Shown in pieces: positions 10,560 to 19,586 of a DNA stretch of 64,000 nt; within the stretch, counting starts at the first letter, position 1, and every line of letters begins with the position of its first letter. A program made the translations under genes and the position numbers. A model generated the notes under the pieces. The model did not search any database, was not told the DNA's origin, and saw only the letters and a list, made by a program, of their open reading frames with translations. Origin of the DNA: Acinetobacter celticus (GTDB taxonomy: Bacteria; Pseudomonadota; Gammaproteobacteria; Pseudomonadales; Moraxellaceae); contig NZ_MBDL01000008.1 in the NCBI RefSeq assembly GCF_001707755.1, forward strand, positions 434,001 through 498,000. The letters are read 5' to 3'.

Positions 10560-11882
10560 ATGGACGCTCATCCACGTTTAACCAATGAAGACAAACGCAC
10601 ACTAGGACTTTCTTCCCTAGGTGGCGCCTTAGAATTCTATGATTTTGTAATTTATGTCTTTTACGCAAAAATCATTTCTGAATTATTTTTCCCTAGTACG
10701 CTTAGTCCGTTTTGGGCCATGCTCAACACCTATGGCATTTTTGCAGCAGGCTACTTTTTCCGTCCACTCGGCGGTGTGGTCATGGCACATTTTGGGGACT
10801 TAATTGGACGCAAACGCTTGTTCAGTCTGTCTATTTTATTAATGGCACTTCCAACCTTAATGATTGGCGTTATGCCCACATTTGAAACGATTGGTTATGC
10901 AGCACCTGTGCTTTTACTTTTAATGCGTGTGGTACAAGGCATTGCTATTGGTGGTGAAATTCCTGCAGCTTGGACATTTGTATCAGAGCATGTACCTGAA
11001 AAGAAAGTTGGTCTTGCCAATGGCTTACTTACCGCAGGGCTTTCACTGGGGATTTTACTCGGTGCATTAATGTCATTGTTTATTTCACTTAAATTCAGTG
11101 AAACTGAAATTCATGATTGGGCTTGGCGAATTCCATTTATTTTAGGCGGAATTTTTGGTTTTGTTGCACTGTACCTACGCACTTACTTAAAAGAAACCCC
11201 TGTATTCAAAGCCATGCAAGAGAAAAAATCCTTGGCCAAAGAACTCCCCGTTAAACAAGTGTTGGCTCATCATAAAACTGCCGTCATTGTAGGCATGTTT
11301 TTTACTTGGTTTTTAACGGCTTGTGTTGTTGTGCTTATTTTAGCCATGCCAAACCTACTGACAGGTGCTTTTGGTTTTGAACGTGCCGATGCTTTTAAAA
11401 TGCAAAGTGCCGCCATTATCATGCAAATGTTGGGGTGTGTTTTGGCTGGTATGTTGGCTGACCGTTTTGGTGCTGGTAAAATTATGCTGTTGGGTTCTTT
11501 GGCTGTTGCCACTCTTGCCACCGTGTTCTATAACAGCTTAGGTCATGTTGCACCCTATACTGTATTTATACTGTATATGCTGTTGGGCTTAAGCTCAGGG
11601 ACTGTCGGTATGGTGTCTTATAGTATGGTGAAAATGTTTCCTGCACAAATTCGTTTTTCGGGTATTTCTTTTTCTTATAATTTTGCTTACGCCATTGCAG
11701 GCGGGATAACCTTACCTCTTGTGCAGTGGTTAAGTGTCTACAGTCAAATTGGTGCAATGTACTACATTTGGGTGGTATGCATAGTGGCCTTTTTTACAGC
11801 CCTCGTTTACCGTTCGCGCTTTGAGCAACAAACAAAAAACCAAGAACTCAATGGTACGTCTTTAATTCAAGCAGATGATTAA
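10560..11882 (+). CDS. MFS transporter, metabolite:H+ symporter (MHS) family
   Basis: 440 residues with twelve hydrophobic segments. MHS-family marks are 'GGALEFYDFVIY' in helix 1, 'ARP/FRPLGGVVMAHFGD' and 'LIGRKR' (motif A loop 2-3), and 'RVVQGIAIGGEIPAAWTFVSEH' (helix 4). Relatives move alpha-ketoglutarate, citrate, shikimate or proline/betaine with protons across the inner membrane; the substrate cannot be told. The ATG at 10560 lacks a strong Shine-Dalgarno sequence. A hairpin terminator follows 27 bases after the stop. No catabolic genes adjoin that would suggest a substrate. Confidence 0.88.
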   Translation: MDAHPRLTNEDKRTLGLSSLGGALEFYDFVIYVFYAKIISELFFPSTLSPFWAMLNTYGIFAAGYFFRPLGGVVMAHFGDLIGRKRLFSLSILLMALPTLMIGVMPTFETIGYAAPVLLLLMRVVQGIAIGGEIPAAWTFVSEHVPEKKVGLANGLLTAGLSLGILLGALMSLFISLKFSETEIHDWAWRIPFILGGIFGFVALYLRTYLKETPVFKAMQEKKSLAKELPVKQVLAHHKTAVIVGMFFTWFLTACVVVLILAMPNLLTGAFGFERADAFKMQSAAIIMQMLGCVLAGMLADRFGAGKIMLLGSLAVATLATVFYNSLGHVAPYTVFILYMLLGLSSGTVGMVSYSMVKMFPAQIRFSGISFSYNFAYAIAGGITLPLVQWLSVYSQIGAMYYIWVVCIVAFFTALVYRSRFEQQTKNQELNGTSLIQADD

Positions 11883-11908
11883 TTTTCTTGTTTGATGATT
11901 ATCCATAT

Positions 11909-11937
11909 AAAAAGAGCGGTAAATTCCGCTCTTTTTC
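11909..11937. terminator. Bidirectional terminator between MHS transporter and DUF2505 gene
   Basis: Stem AAAGAGCGG / CCGCTCTTT (11911-11919 and 11926-11934) with a 6-base loop, A-run on one side and T-run on the other. It serves two convergent genes. Confidence 0.88.
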
Positions 11938-11953
11938 AACTGGAAAGCCTACT

Positions 11954-12451
11954 TTAAACCGTTAAATTTTTACGTAACTCATCTTCGACGATGTCAATTT
12001 CCAACTGACTAAAACGACGAATTTCACTTTCCGCATGTTTTTCTAACATCCCACCAATAAGCGGAACATTGACTTTCACGCTCCATTCCAACTGAAACTG
12101 AATTTGCGAATCATCACCTGTCACTTGGCGCTGACAGTGGGCTTTTAAAGGTAAATTCGGGTCTAAGGTCACTTCAGAGGTCATTTTTGATAAGTCACTG
12201 ACATCTGTACGTTTTAGACGAAATGCATCTTTTAAGAGTTTTTTTGCAATATCAGGCAGATTAACCTCTAAATTATAAGCACGCTTTAAGGTATAAATGT
12301 CCCCAGCTTTTTTAGATTCTAAAATTTCTAAATTTTCACCAGGAATACGTTTACAAACAGCTTCATGCAAAGTTATATCTGAAGCCAAGCGATGAAAGTC
12401 TGCTAGTGAAATACCTTGAATAGTAGCGTTGACAACAAACTGATGCGCCAT
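11954..12451 (-). CDS. DUF2505 (START-like) protein
   Basis: 165 residues without signal peptide. It begins MAHQFVVNATIQGIS and matches the pattern of DUF2505, a member of the START/Bet v 1-like superfamily: 'VCKRIPGENLEILESKKAG', 'SEVTLDPNLPLKAHCQRQV', and an amphipathic C-terminal helix 'KHAESEIRRFSQLEIDIVEDEL'. Proteins of this fold bind lipids or other hydrophobic ligands; the specific role is unknown. The start at 12451 follows AAAGGAAC, better than the in-frame ATG at 12469. It is convergent with the MHS transporter. Confidence 0.75.
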   Translation of the reverse strand: MAHQFVVNATIQGISLADFHRLASDITLHEAVCKRIPGENLEILESKKAGDIYTLKRAYNLEVNLPDIAKKLLKDAFRLKRTDVSDLSKMTSEVTLDPNLPLKAHCQRQVTGDDSQIQFQLEWSVKVNVPLIGGMLEKHAESEIRRFSQLEIDIVEDELRKNLTV

Positions 12452-12558
12452 GATGATTGTTCCTTTCATTTTTGTTTTTGTGGTTTTTCACTCTGACATA
12501 AAGGGCTTTATCCATGTCATGGTGAAATCTAAAGTTGCACTATACTCGTTTTTAAATG

Positions 12559-12828
12559 CTATTTTTTGCCATCCTGTATGACAATTTCCTCTGCGATATA
12601 AATAAAAACCACACGCTCATAACAACTCAAACGCACATCAAAAACTTCAGCACCATTATCTAATCCTGAAACTTCCCATACTGCACTTTTGGGTAAGTCA
12701 TTAAGCCACGGTGCTTGGTAAAAGTCAGACACTGAATCAAAATTTAAATAGTCATTAGGCGTATTGACGATGCGCCTAATAAGCGCATCAAACTGATCCA
12801 ACTGGGTTTGTTTAAAGTTAATCATCAT
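12559..12828 (-). CDS. Hypothetical protein downstream of pnuC
   Basis: 89 residues starting MMINFKQTQLDQF. A longer reading in the same frame runs into pnuC out of its frame and is not used; the double ATG at 12828/12825 lies 12 bases after the pnuC stop. The protein is acidic, soluble, and mixed alpha/beta in appearance ('FDALIRRIVNTPNDYL', 'WEVSGLDNGAEVFDVRLS', 'RVVFIYIAEEIVI'). I recognise no family. The tight spacing suggests it is in one transcript with pnuC. Confidence 0.65.
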   Translation of the reverse strand: MMINFKQTQLDQFDALIRRIVNTPNDYLNFDSVSDFYQAPWLNDLPKSAVWEVSGLDNGAEVFDVRLSCYERVVFIYIAEEIVIQDGKK

Positions 12829-12839
12829 GCCAAGACTAT

Positions 12840-13433
12840 CTACACTTGAGCTAAAGCATTTGATTTGTGTTGCTGATGCTTCACTTGAGTCCACTGCCAC
12901 CAACCAAAGGCTGCAAGCCCGACAAAACCTGCATATAAGCCAGCAGTGAGTATTAAGTCTTTGTAAATAAACATACCAACATAAATAATATCGACAAAAA
13001 CCCAAAGCACCCATGTCGCAATATGTTTACGACTGGTCCAATAGGTTGCAAGTAAGCTAAAGGCAGCCAATTGAGCATCTAAAATGGGCACGGCCGCATC
13101 GGTAAAATATTTTAAACTAAGACCAAAAACCAAACCACCGAAGGTCGCCATCAACATTTGTAAAATGACCTTCTTGGTTGCTATCGGTTCGATGCGAATT
13201 TCATGCGCTTGATCGTGTTTTTTGCCTTTGAGCCAAAAATAAAAGCCATAAAAATTAACCACCATAAAGAAAAACTGCAAAATTGTTTCCCCATACAGCT
13301 TAAAGGTGTAAAACAAATAGGCGTACAACACAAAGGCCACAAAGTTAAACCCCCAGCACCACATATTGCGTTTAACCGTTAAGATCACGCCAATCAGACT
13401 AATAAGTACGGCTACAATTTCAAGACCAGACAT
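12840..13433 (-). CDS. pnuC: PnuC-family nicotinamide riboside/mononucleotide transporter
   Basis: About 197 residues with seven likely membrane helices. PnuC marks are 'NMWCWGFNFVAFVLYAYLF', 'FFMVVNFYGFYFWLKG' and 'RKHIATWVLWVFVDIIYVGMF', then 'AAFGWWQW' at the end; the Trp/Asn-rich helices line the substrate path in SWEET-like PnuC folds. It imports nicotinamide riboside or a related vitamin by facilitated diffusion. The reading frame can begin with TTG at 13463, but ATG at 13433 (MSGLEIVAV) is preferred because it precedes the first helix directly. It shares a transcript with the 89-residue protein downstream. No kinase gene (nadR) adjoins. Confidence 0.85.
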   Translation of the reverse strand: MSGLEIVAVLISLIGVILTVKRNMWCWGFNFVAFVLYAYLFYTFKLYGETILQFFFMVVNFYGFYFWLKGKKHDQAHEIRIEPIATKKVILQMLMATFGGLVFGLSLKYFTDAAVPILDAQLAAFSLLATYWTSRKHIATWVLWVFVDIIYVGMFIYKDLILTAGLYAGFVGLAAFGWWQWTQVKHQQHKSNALAQV

Positions 13434-13630
13434 GAGCAACGAAACTAAAAAAAGACGTTGCAATTATGGAAAATTCTGACCTAAAGGCAAGTTAAATCTA
13501 CACCGTTTTGTTATTAAAACGCACTGACCACTCTATATGTAGAACCTGCTGTACAGCTTTTTTGACAATTTTATAAGGATTGTTTAAAACTAGCTCCATA
13601 ATCATTTATTTTATCTTGAAGAGAAAAAAT

Positions 13631-14413
13631 ATGGATCATCAAGGGAAAGTCAGTCGTGAAATCCGTGGCCATATCATGCTGATTGGTCTGGATCGGGCTG
13701 AAAAGCGCAATGCATTTGACAGTTATATGATTCATGATCTTTCTGTCGCACTGACTGAATATGAAGATGGTGATGACTTACGTTGTGCCGTGATATTCGC
13801 GCACGGTGAACATTTTACCGCAGGCCTAGATTTAGTTGAACTGCAACCGAAACTGGCTTCTGGGGTCTTTCATTTTAATCCCAATGAAATTAACCCTTGG
13901 GGGACAAGCTCCAGAAAGCGGACTAAACCTGTCATTGTGGCCGTTCAAGGCTATTGTTATACCGCAGGAATTGAATTAATGCTCAATGCAGATTTAGTCA
14001 TTGCACAGGACAATACTCAGTTCGCACAGATGGAAGTACAACGCGGAATTTTACCTTTTGGGGGAGCCACAGTACGTTTTGTACAAGCAGCTGGTTGGGC
14101 CAAAGCCATGCGTTTTTTGCTAACGGGCGCTCCGTTCTCTGCACAAGATGCGCTAGCGATGAATTTAATTACTGAAATTAGCACAATAGCACCACTTGAT
14201 CGTGCCCTTGAATTGGCCGAACACATTTGTCGCGCTGCCCCCTTAGCGGTTCAAGCAACATTGGCATCGGCACAAGAAGCGACATTGCAAGGAGCTGAAG
14301 TGGCATTTTCCAATTTACAATTATATTTAAATCCCTTACTGCATTCACAAGATGCTCAAGAAGGTGTCATGGCCATGTTAGAGCGTAGAGCGCCTAAATT
14401 TAAAGGCAAATAA
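13631..14413 (+). CDS. Enoyl-CoA hydratase/isomerase (crotonase) family protein
   Basis: 260 residues of crotonase fold. 'KRNAFDS' and 'HFTAGLDL' give the CoA pocket and first oxyanion-hole residue; 'GYCYTAGIELMLNADLVIA' gives the second oxyanion position and the first acidic catalytic position; 'FAQMEVQRGILPFGGA' holds the second. It acts on an enoyl-CoA or related thioester in the cytosol; the pathway is unknown because no beta-oxidation genes adjoin. The ATG at 13631 has a GAAGAGA site upstream and is preferred over the frame's first ATG at 13580, which adds a 17-residue hydrophobic leader unlike the family. Confidence 0.87.
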   Translation: MDHQGKVSREIRGHIMLIGLDRAEKRNAFDSYMIHDLSVALTEYEDGDDLRCAVIFAHGEHFTAGLDLVELQPKLASGVFHFNPNEINPWGTSSRKRTKPVIVAVQGYCYTAGIELMLNADLVIAQDNTQFAQMEVQRGILPFGGATVRFVQAAGWAKAMRFLLTGAPFSAQDALAMNLITEISTIAPLDRALELAEHICRAAPLAVQATLASAQEATLQGAEVAFSNLQLYLNPLLHSQDAQEGVMAMLERRAPKFKGK

Positions 14414-14484
14414 ATACCATCATTACTCTAAAGCACTCAATTCAGAGGATGGATGCAAGCTGTCTCATGTGATGTAATAAGCGA

Positions 14485-14964
14485 TTAGCTAAATGTTCCC
14501 TGTCGCCGAATTTCGTGTTTATGCTCTGCGCCAAAACGGTCGACATGTGCATAAAACACTCCATATTTTCCGACATAATATTCCAAAGATTGGTCGTAGA
14601 ATGTCCAATAAATTGACCACTCTTCTAAATCTAATTTACGAATTTGTGTTTTGGAACACACCGGCATTTTACGAAATACTGCATCTTGTACCTTTTCAGC
14701 ATGATCAATCGCGTACAATTGCTCTTGTTCCATAAATAAGTCAGCAATATCATCAAACAATTGTTGCTCATACGCATCGACATGAACTACCACTATTTCA
14801 TCATTTTTGATATACGAACTGCCACTTATGCTCGCACCTTGATCTGGCGCTTGGGATTTGCGTCTTTTTTGAATAAATTTCTGAGTCTTATAAATTTTCA
14901 GACCAATAATCCAAGCGACAGTAAGTATAATTATGATGCAAAGTATCAATAAAAGTTTGACCAT
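14485..14964 (-). CDS. Membrane-anchored hypothetical protein
   Basis: 159 residues. An N-terminal helix (about residues 2-24, 'VKLLLILCIIIILTVAWIIG') followed by a basic patch 'QKFIQKRRKSQ' points to a single-pass protein with the rest in the cytosol. The soluble part is acidic then aromatic ('WSIYWTFYDQSLEYYVGKYG'). I recognise no family. It is convergent with the crotonase gene and ends 71 bases from it. Confidence 0.65.
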   Translation of the reverse strand: MVKLLLILCIIIILTVAWIIGLKIYKTQKFIQKRRKSQAPDQGASISGSSYIKNDEIVVVHVDAYEQQLFDDIADLFMEQEQLYAIDHAEKVQDAVFRKMPVCSKTQIRKLDLEEWSIYWTFYDQSLEYYVGKYGVFYAHVDRFGAEHKHEIRRQGTFS

Positions 14965-15337
14965 CTCTCAGCCCCGAAATAGTATTAAGTCATCTATTGT
15001 TCTCAATCATCATACGATAGATTTGGGTATTTTTTAAACAATTCATTGATATACATTCAGTGCTATAAAATTGTATTTTTTTTAAGGATAAGTACTTTTT
15101 AAGTATCACAACAGGAAAAGCAATCATGCCGTCATAAAGACTGTTTTGCTTTATAAAGTAAATTTCACATAAAGAAGACATCACACTTAAAACTGAATTG
15201 AAACAAAACTAGAATAAAACCCGACTATTTAAGTGAAAACTCTTCAAAAACACATCATAAAGCAACATTTCTCGGCTTTTAAAAATACAGATTATCTTCT
15301 GAAATGTAACTTCATTTTCAATTCAACAAGAAGAGCT

Positions 15338-15790
15338 ATGATACGTGAATCAAGGATTGAAGATATTCCTGAAATTATTCAGGTGATTCATGAAAGTATA
15401 CGTTCCTGCGTACTCGATCATCAACGCAACGAAAGTAACATTCAAATTTGGCTTGAAAAAACCAATCAATCCAATCTGTTGTTATGGCTACTTTATAATG
15501 ACAGCTGGGTCTATATTGACAATAATCGTGTCGTGGGTTTTATTTTAGTGGATGACCAAGGGGTAATTTTATTAAATTATATTTGTCCTGAAATGCAACA
15601 ACAAGGTATTGGCAAAGCACTTTTAATGAATATGATGGAACGTATGCACATTAAAAAAGTTAAAAAAATTACCTTGGACAGTACACAAACCGCTTTACAC
15701 TTTTATAAGAAACATGGGTTTAAACCTAAACACACTGCAGATGTTACTTCAGCACAAACGACCACTCATTTGGTGAAATATTTAAGCTAA
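15338..15790 (+). CDS. GNAT-family N-acetyltransferase
   Basis: 150 residues. The acetyl-CoA motif is 'CPEMQQQGIGKALLMNMM' (Q-x-x-G-I-G-x-A) after the beta4 strand 'GVILLNYI', and a C-terminal 'ALHFYKKHGFKPK' (typical Y..GF) closes the fold. It transfers an acetyl group to an unknown amine. The start at 15338 has AAGAAGAG about 6 bases upstream; the open frame extends to a GTG at 15233 but that leader has no family counterpart. It is convergent with the diguanylate cyclase gene. Confidence 0.85.
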   Translation: MIRESRIEDIPEIIQVIHESIRSCVLDHQRNESNIQIWLEKTNQSNLLLWLLYNDSWVYIDNNRVVGFILVDDQGVILLNYICPEMQQQGIGKALLMNMMERMHIKKVKKITLDSTQTALHFYKKHGFKPKHTADVTSAQTTTHLVKYLS

Positions 15791-15809
15791 ATTATTCATC
15801 TCAAAAATC

Positions 15810-17684
15810 TTAAATGACTTTCAGCTGATCGCGTCCCGAATGCTTTGCTTCATATAATTTCACATCGGCGGCTTTCATTAATGCATGAATATCAATATAA
15901 CGATGTTGACGATCCATGAAAGCCATCCCCACACTCACCGTGACAAAATCCTTATGATCTTGTCGATTATGATGCTCAAACCCTTGCTGGCGAATTGCGT
16001 CTAAAACGGTATTCATTAATTCGACCGATACCTGAAATGGAACATTTTGCATGACGACAGCAAATTCTTCTCCGCCATAACGTGCTAAAAAAGCACTCGA
16101 AGGTAAGTTGTCTGAAATGACCTGAACCAGATTTCGCAAAATATCATCGCCTTTTAAATGCCCATAATAATCATTGTAGTTTTTAAAATAATCGACATCT
16201 AACATGGCAAAAATTAAAGTGCCCTGATGCTGTCGCTGTGTTTCTAAAAAACGCACTTGGATTTCGGCATTCAATGCACGGCGATTATATGCCCCAGTGA
16301 GCGCATCGGTTTGCACTTGATGTTCTAGCTTTGCATTTAGTGCATGAAGCTGTTCGGTGCGCGATTGTACTTTCTGATCCAGTAGACGATTCAGCTCCAT
16401 CAAATTATTATTTAATTGCTCAGTATGATAGGTCTGGTACGCATAATTCCTAGACTGCTGTAGCATAATTAATAATGCATAAACGCTGGTCGAAATAAAA
16501 GATAAATTGACCGTATCAATCCAGTTCATCATTAATAAAAAGTCATTTAAGAAGGTAATACACAGAAAAATAACAGCGCATAAATTTAAGACAGAATATG
16601 TTTCGTGATGCTTTAAAGTCAGATAAAAACCATAAGCAAAGTTTATAAGAACCACCAAACCAAAGGGTGAGCAATACAGTGCCAGCCGTGCAAAAACTTC
16701 AGGAACTGAAACCAGTGTGACCGAAATATTCAAAGTCAATAACAACATCGCTATTTGGTAAATGAGACGATGTAAATATCTTGGACTCAATAAATAAATA
16801 TAACTAATAAAAAATAGAATGGCGAAGTAAGTAAATATATACTCCAAGCGGGTGCCCCACAACCAGTTAATATCCGTAAATACGGTATAAGCATAGGGGG
16901 CAGAAAATAGGTTATGCAGCGCTAAAAAGACAATAAAGATGCCAAAAACAAAAATACTGGGGCTATTGCGAACTTTCGAGCCACGGAACACCGCAAATAA
17001 AATAGTGAATAAACCAATCCCCAGTACCGCGCCACAAACCATGGCAATGCTCATCATCAATTGCTGAAATTGGCGATTAATTACTTTTGCAACACCAATA
17101 TGCATGGGGTTTTCTAGACCACCATGTAAAGATGAAAAGCTAGAAGCTTGAATTGCAAGGGTAAAGTATTCATTTTCCGCAACAAAATAAGCGATTCTTG
17201 GCGCATTTTCAGTCACGTGTTCTGCTGATGATTTGCCTATTTCACCGACACGAACCAAAAAATCTCCATTCAAATACACTCTATATGCGCCATATTGATT
17301 TGGAATTTTAATACCAATACGACGTCCAATGAATTCTTTGGGGATTTTAAAATATCCAACAAATGTGCCGTAATTTTCATTGCTACCAGTCAGTTCTTTA
17401 AATGAGGCAGGTAAATTGATGACTTTGGGGATAAATACAGGTGCAGGGCTTGTTCCAGTGAGAAATTGCTTTGGATAAAATAACCATTGACCTTGAAGTG
17501 GAGTACTTTCATCTTCAGAAAAATTGACTTCATTTACAGTTAAAAGATGTTGCTGATAAAAAGAAACTGGCGCAGTTTCATATTGCGCATAAACGGACGT
17601 TTGCCCAAATAAAAAGACAACGATGAGAAGAAGAGCTCCCCAGAAAAAACGAATTGCATCCTGCAAGTAAAACAATGTACACAT
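15810..17684 (-). CDS. Membrane diguanylate cyclase, 7TMR-DISM and GGDEF domains
   Basis: 624 residues. A signal sequence (to about residue 33, 'SVYAQ') leads an extracytoplasmic beta-rich domain (about 40-200, 7TMR-DISM extracellular type, 'QGQWLFYPKQF', 'GTFVGYFKIP', 'YRVYLNGDFLVRVG'), then seven membrane helices (about 210-410), a short coiled coil (about 415-455) and a GGDEF domain. 'DALTGAYNRRALN' and 'RYGGEEFAVV' (GGEEF from 537) show an active-type cyclase making c-di-GMP. The residues where the RxxD inhibitory site would lie read PSSA, so product inhibition at that site is unlikely. The input signal is unknown. No EAL or HD-GYP partner adjoins. Confidence 0.92.
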   Translation of the reverse strand: MCTLFYLQDAIRFFWGALLLIVVFLFGQTSVYAQYETAPVSFYQQHLLTVNEVNFSEDESTPLQGQWLFYPKQFLTGTSPAPVFIPKVINLPASFKELTGSNENYGTFVGYFKIPKEFIGRRIGIKIPNQYGAYRVYLNGDFLVRVGEIGKSSAEHVTENAPRIAYFVAENEYFTLAIQASSFSSLHGGLENPMHIGVAKVINRQFQQLMMSIAMVCGAVLGIGLFTILFAVFRGSKVRNSPSIFVFGIFIVFLALHNLFSAPYAYTVFTDINWLWGTRLEYIFTYFAILFFISYIYLLSPRYLHRLIYQIAMLLLTLNISVTLVSVPEVFARLALYCSPFGLVVLINFAYGFYLTLKHHETYSVLNLCAVIFLCITFLNDFLLMMNWIDTVNLSFISTSVYALLIMLQQSRNYAYQTYHTEQLNNNLMELNRLLDQKVQSRTEQLHALNAKLEHQVQTDALTGAYNRRALNAEIQVRFLETQRQHQGTLIFAMLDVDYFKNYNDYYGHLKGDDILRNLVQVISDNLPSSAFLARYGGEEFAVVMQNVPFQVSVELMNTVLDAIRQQGFEHHNRQDHKDFVTVSVGMAFMDRQHRYIDIHALMKAADVKLYEAKHSGRDQLKVI

Positions 17685-17758
17685 TTTCCAAAATGTAGTT
17701 TATCAATCTAATGTACGGTTAATTTTGCTGATTTCCAAATACTTTTTCTTAATATTAG

Positions 17759-17780
17759 TAAACGGCTTCCTTGCCGTTTA
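17759..17780 (-). terminator. Weak hairpin downstream of FKBP gene
   Basis: Eight-base stem TAAACGGC / GCCGTTTA with a 6-base loop, 22 bases past the FKBP stop. The T-run is poor on both strands, so termination is only suggested. Confidence 0.45.
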
Positions 17781-17801
17781 TTTAAACAAAAACTAAAACA
17801 A

Positions 17802-18140
17802 TTAATCGCGAGTTTTCACATCAAACAATTCAATTTCAAAAATTAAATTTGAGTTCGCTGGAATAACATTCCCCATTTTACGTGAACCATAAGCCAAATG
17901 TGAAGGCACGATCAGTTTACGTTTTCCACCCACTTTCATTCCCATAATACCTTGATCCCATCCTTTAATGACACGGCCTGTACCAATTACGGTTTCAAAG
18001 TAACTGCCACGGTCAACAGAAGAGTCAAACTTCGTTCCATCTTCTAACCAGCCTGTATAGTGCGTGGTAATTAATGCGCCTTTAACCGCTTCTTTGCCTT
18101 CGCCAACTTTTAACTCAATAATTTCTAATTCATTTGACAT
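17802..18140 (-). CDS. FKBP-type peptidyl-prolyl isomerase
   Basis: 112 residues, a single minimal FKBP domain without signal peptide, so cytosolic. It shows 'THYTGWLEDGTKFDSSVDRG', 'FETVIGTGRVIKGWDQGIMG', 'GGKRKLIVPSHLAYGSR' and 'IPANSNLIFEIELFDV', all active-pocket segments (Y, F, D, V/I, W). It assists protein folding by isomerising X-Pro bonds. AGGTG is 7 bases before the ATG. The unusual point is only its compactness, since many bacterial FKBPs carry a dimerisation or SlyD-like insert. Confidence 0.93.
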   Translation of the reverse strand: MSNELEIIELKVGEGKEAVKGALITTHYTGWLEDGTKFDSSVDRGSYFETVIGTGRVIKGWDQGIMGMKVGGKRKLIVPSHLAYGSRKMGNVIPANSNLIFEIELFDVKTRD

Positions 18141-18223
18141 ATTTGCACACCTAAAAATAAATACTGCTACGCGACATTATAAACTGCTCTACAGCTATAA
18201 CTGCACTTTTCTATGCAAATTGG

Positions 18224-18856
18224 CTAAAAGCTTAGCTCGATAATACTTGGATCATCCAATAAATATTCAGTTAAATGACGATGATTATCTGCTGTACCAA
18301 TAAGTACCCAACGCCCTGTTATTCTATGTTCCGTTTTACGCTGTGTATTACGAATGACCTGCATGCCGTATTCTTTAAATAATTCTTCATATTTATCTAG
18401 AGTTTCTTGGCGGTATGGACAAACAATCCGATACGTCCGCGCCTGATGCCTATGCTCAATACGTTCTTGCACATAAATCAGCAAAATTAAAACGATTAAA
18501 ACAATGAGTGTGGCAAACAAACTCAGTATCAAATAGCCCGCACCGACTGCCATACCAATCGCTGCTGTCATCCAAATGGTGGTTGCTGTAGTGATACCTG
18601 AAATGCGGTTTTCATCTTTAAAAATAACGCCCGCGCCTAAAAAACCCAGACCTGTTAAAATATTGGCAGCCAAACGGTCTGGGTTTTCTACACCAATTTT
18701 TAGCGATAAAATAGTAAATAGACAGGAACTCAAACTCACCATAATCATGGTGCGTAAACCTGCAGACTTACTGCGATATTCACGCTCTGCGCCAATAACA
18801 GCGCCAATTGCTAAAGCCACCAGCAGATGGATTAAGTCAGCATAATCTGCATACAT
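18224..18856 (-). CDS. MgtC/SapB family membrane protein
   Basis: 210 residues. Four to five membrane helices with 'ALAIGAVIGAEREYRSKSAGLRT' (the family signature E-R-E...GLRT), 'RLAANILTGLGFLGAGVIFK' and 'ISGITTATTIWMTAAIGMAVG'. A cytosolic C-terminal part of about 70 residues resembles the ACT-like tail seen in MgtC proteins ('LDKYEELFKEYGMQVI'). Members modulate membrane ATPase or magnesium physiology; the true role here is unknown. AAAGG lies 7 bases before the ATG. It is the next gene after YaeQ on the same strand, about 134 bases away. Confidence 0.87.
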   Translation of the reverse strand: MYADYADLIHLLVALAIGAVIGAEREYRSKSAGLRTMIMVSLSSCLFTILSLKIGVENPDRLAANILTGLGFLGAGVIFKDENRISGITTATTIWMTAAIGMAVGAGYLILSLFATLIVLIVLILLIYVQERIEHRHQARTYRIVCPYRQETLDKYEELFKEYGMQVIRNTQRKTEHRITGRWVLIGTADNHRHLTEYLLDDPSIIELSF

Positions 18857-18904
18857 ACTGTGCCTTTATTGTTATTTCTCTGCTTTAGGTATACAAAACT
18901 TTGT

Positions 18905-18937
18905 ATGAAAGATGCAAGTCTTGCTTACATCTTTCAT
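18905..18937. repeat. Inverted repeat between yaeQ-like gene and mgtC-like gene
   Basis: ATGAAAGATG and CATCTTTCAT pair over 10 bases around a 13-base centre that itself contains CAAG/CTTG. No T-run follows, so it may be a weak terminator of the YaeQ transcript or an operator before the mgtC-like gene. Confidence 0.4.
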
Positions 18938-18990
18938 TGAAATTTCAATCAATACTGTTGCATGAATACGGCTCTAAAACGCGTACTGAA

Positions 18991-19521
18991 TTATTGCAAC
19001 TGTTCCCACTCAATGACCGCTTGTGCATGATTGCCAATTAAAGTCCATTCACCATCCATCACATTTAACTGCAATTGCATGGTACGTTCACACAACGCCT
19101 GAATGGCTTCAGTGGTTGCAGTAGACAACTTCCACATTTCAACATTTTTTAATGTCTTTAATTTGCTATTGCGTTTGTACCATTCATCAACAGCACTGCC
19201 ATAAGTAATGACCGCAACTTGCTTGCAACGTGCACTGGCTTTTTTTACTTTGTCTTCATCTGGGCTACCGACTTCAATCCATTTTACCAATTGACCCGTT
19301 AAATCTTTTTCCCACAAGGCAGGCTCATCTGTCTCAAACAAATCTTTGGTAAATTCCAAAGCTTCATCTGCATAACGTGCGTAAGCTAAAATACGCACCA
19401 TCAGACGTTCAATGGTTTCTGAAGGATGTAAAGCCATTGTCAGTTGGAAGTCCGCATATTGATGAACATCCATATTGGCAATATTCAATTCTGCTTTATA
19501 AATTGTCGCTTTCAGTGCCAT
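18991..19521 (-). CDS. yaeQ: YaeQ-family protein
   Basis: 176 residues of the YaeQ family, a PD-(D/E)XK-like fold. It opens MALKATIYKAELNIANM and shows 'HPSETIERLMVRILAYA', 'LWEKDLTGQLVKWIEVG', 'DEDKVKKASARCKQVAV' and 'LNVMDGEWTLIGNHAQAVIE'. E. coli YaeQ was once linked to RfaH suppression; the present role is unknown. The start at 19521 has GAGGA 7 bases upstream; the in-frame ATG at 19566 has none as good. It starts 66 bases downstream of the COG0523 gene on the same strand and may share its transcript. Confidence 0.88.
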   Translation of the reverse strand: MALKATIYKAELNIANMDVHQYADFQLTMALHPSETIERLMVRILAYARYADEALEFTKDLFETDEPALWEKDLTGQLVKWIEVGSPDEDKVKKASARCKQVAVITYGSAVDEWYKRNSKLKTLKNVEMWKLSTATTEAIQALCERTMQLQLNVMDGEWTLIGNHAQAVIEWEQLQ

Positions 19522-19586
19522 AAAAAAGTCCTCAAATTTGGCGCCTAGCATATAAGATTTAGCCACATTTTGCAGAGAAGATTGCG

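Noticed and set aside
12829..13014. N-terminal extension of the small protein after pnuC
   Set aside because: The codons overlap pnuC in another frame; the in-frame ATG at 12828 is the plausible start.
14990..15184. 64-codon minus-strand frame
   Set aside because: No ribosome site, low-complexity AT-driven composition and no recognisable domain; it is probably chance.
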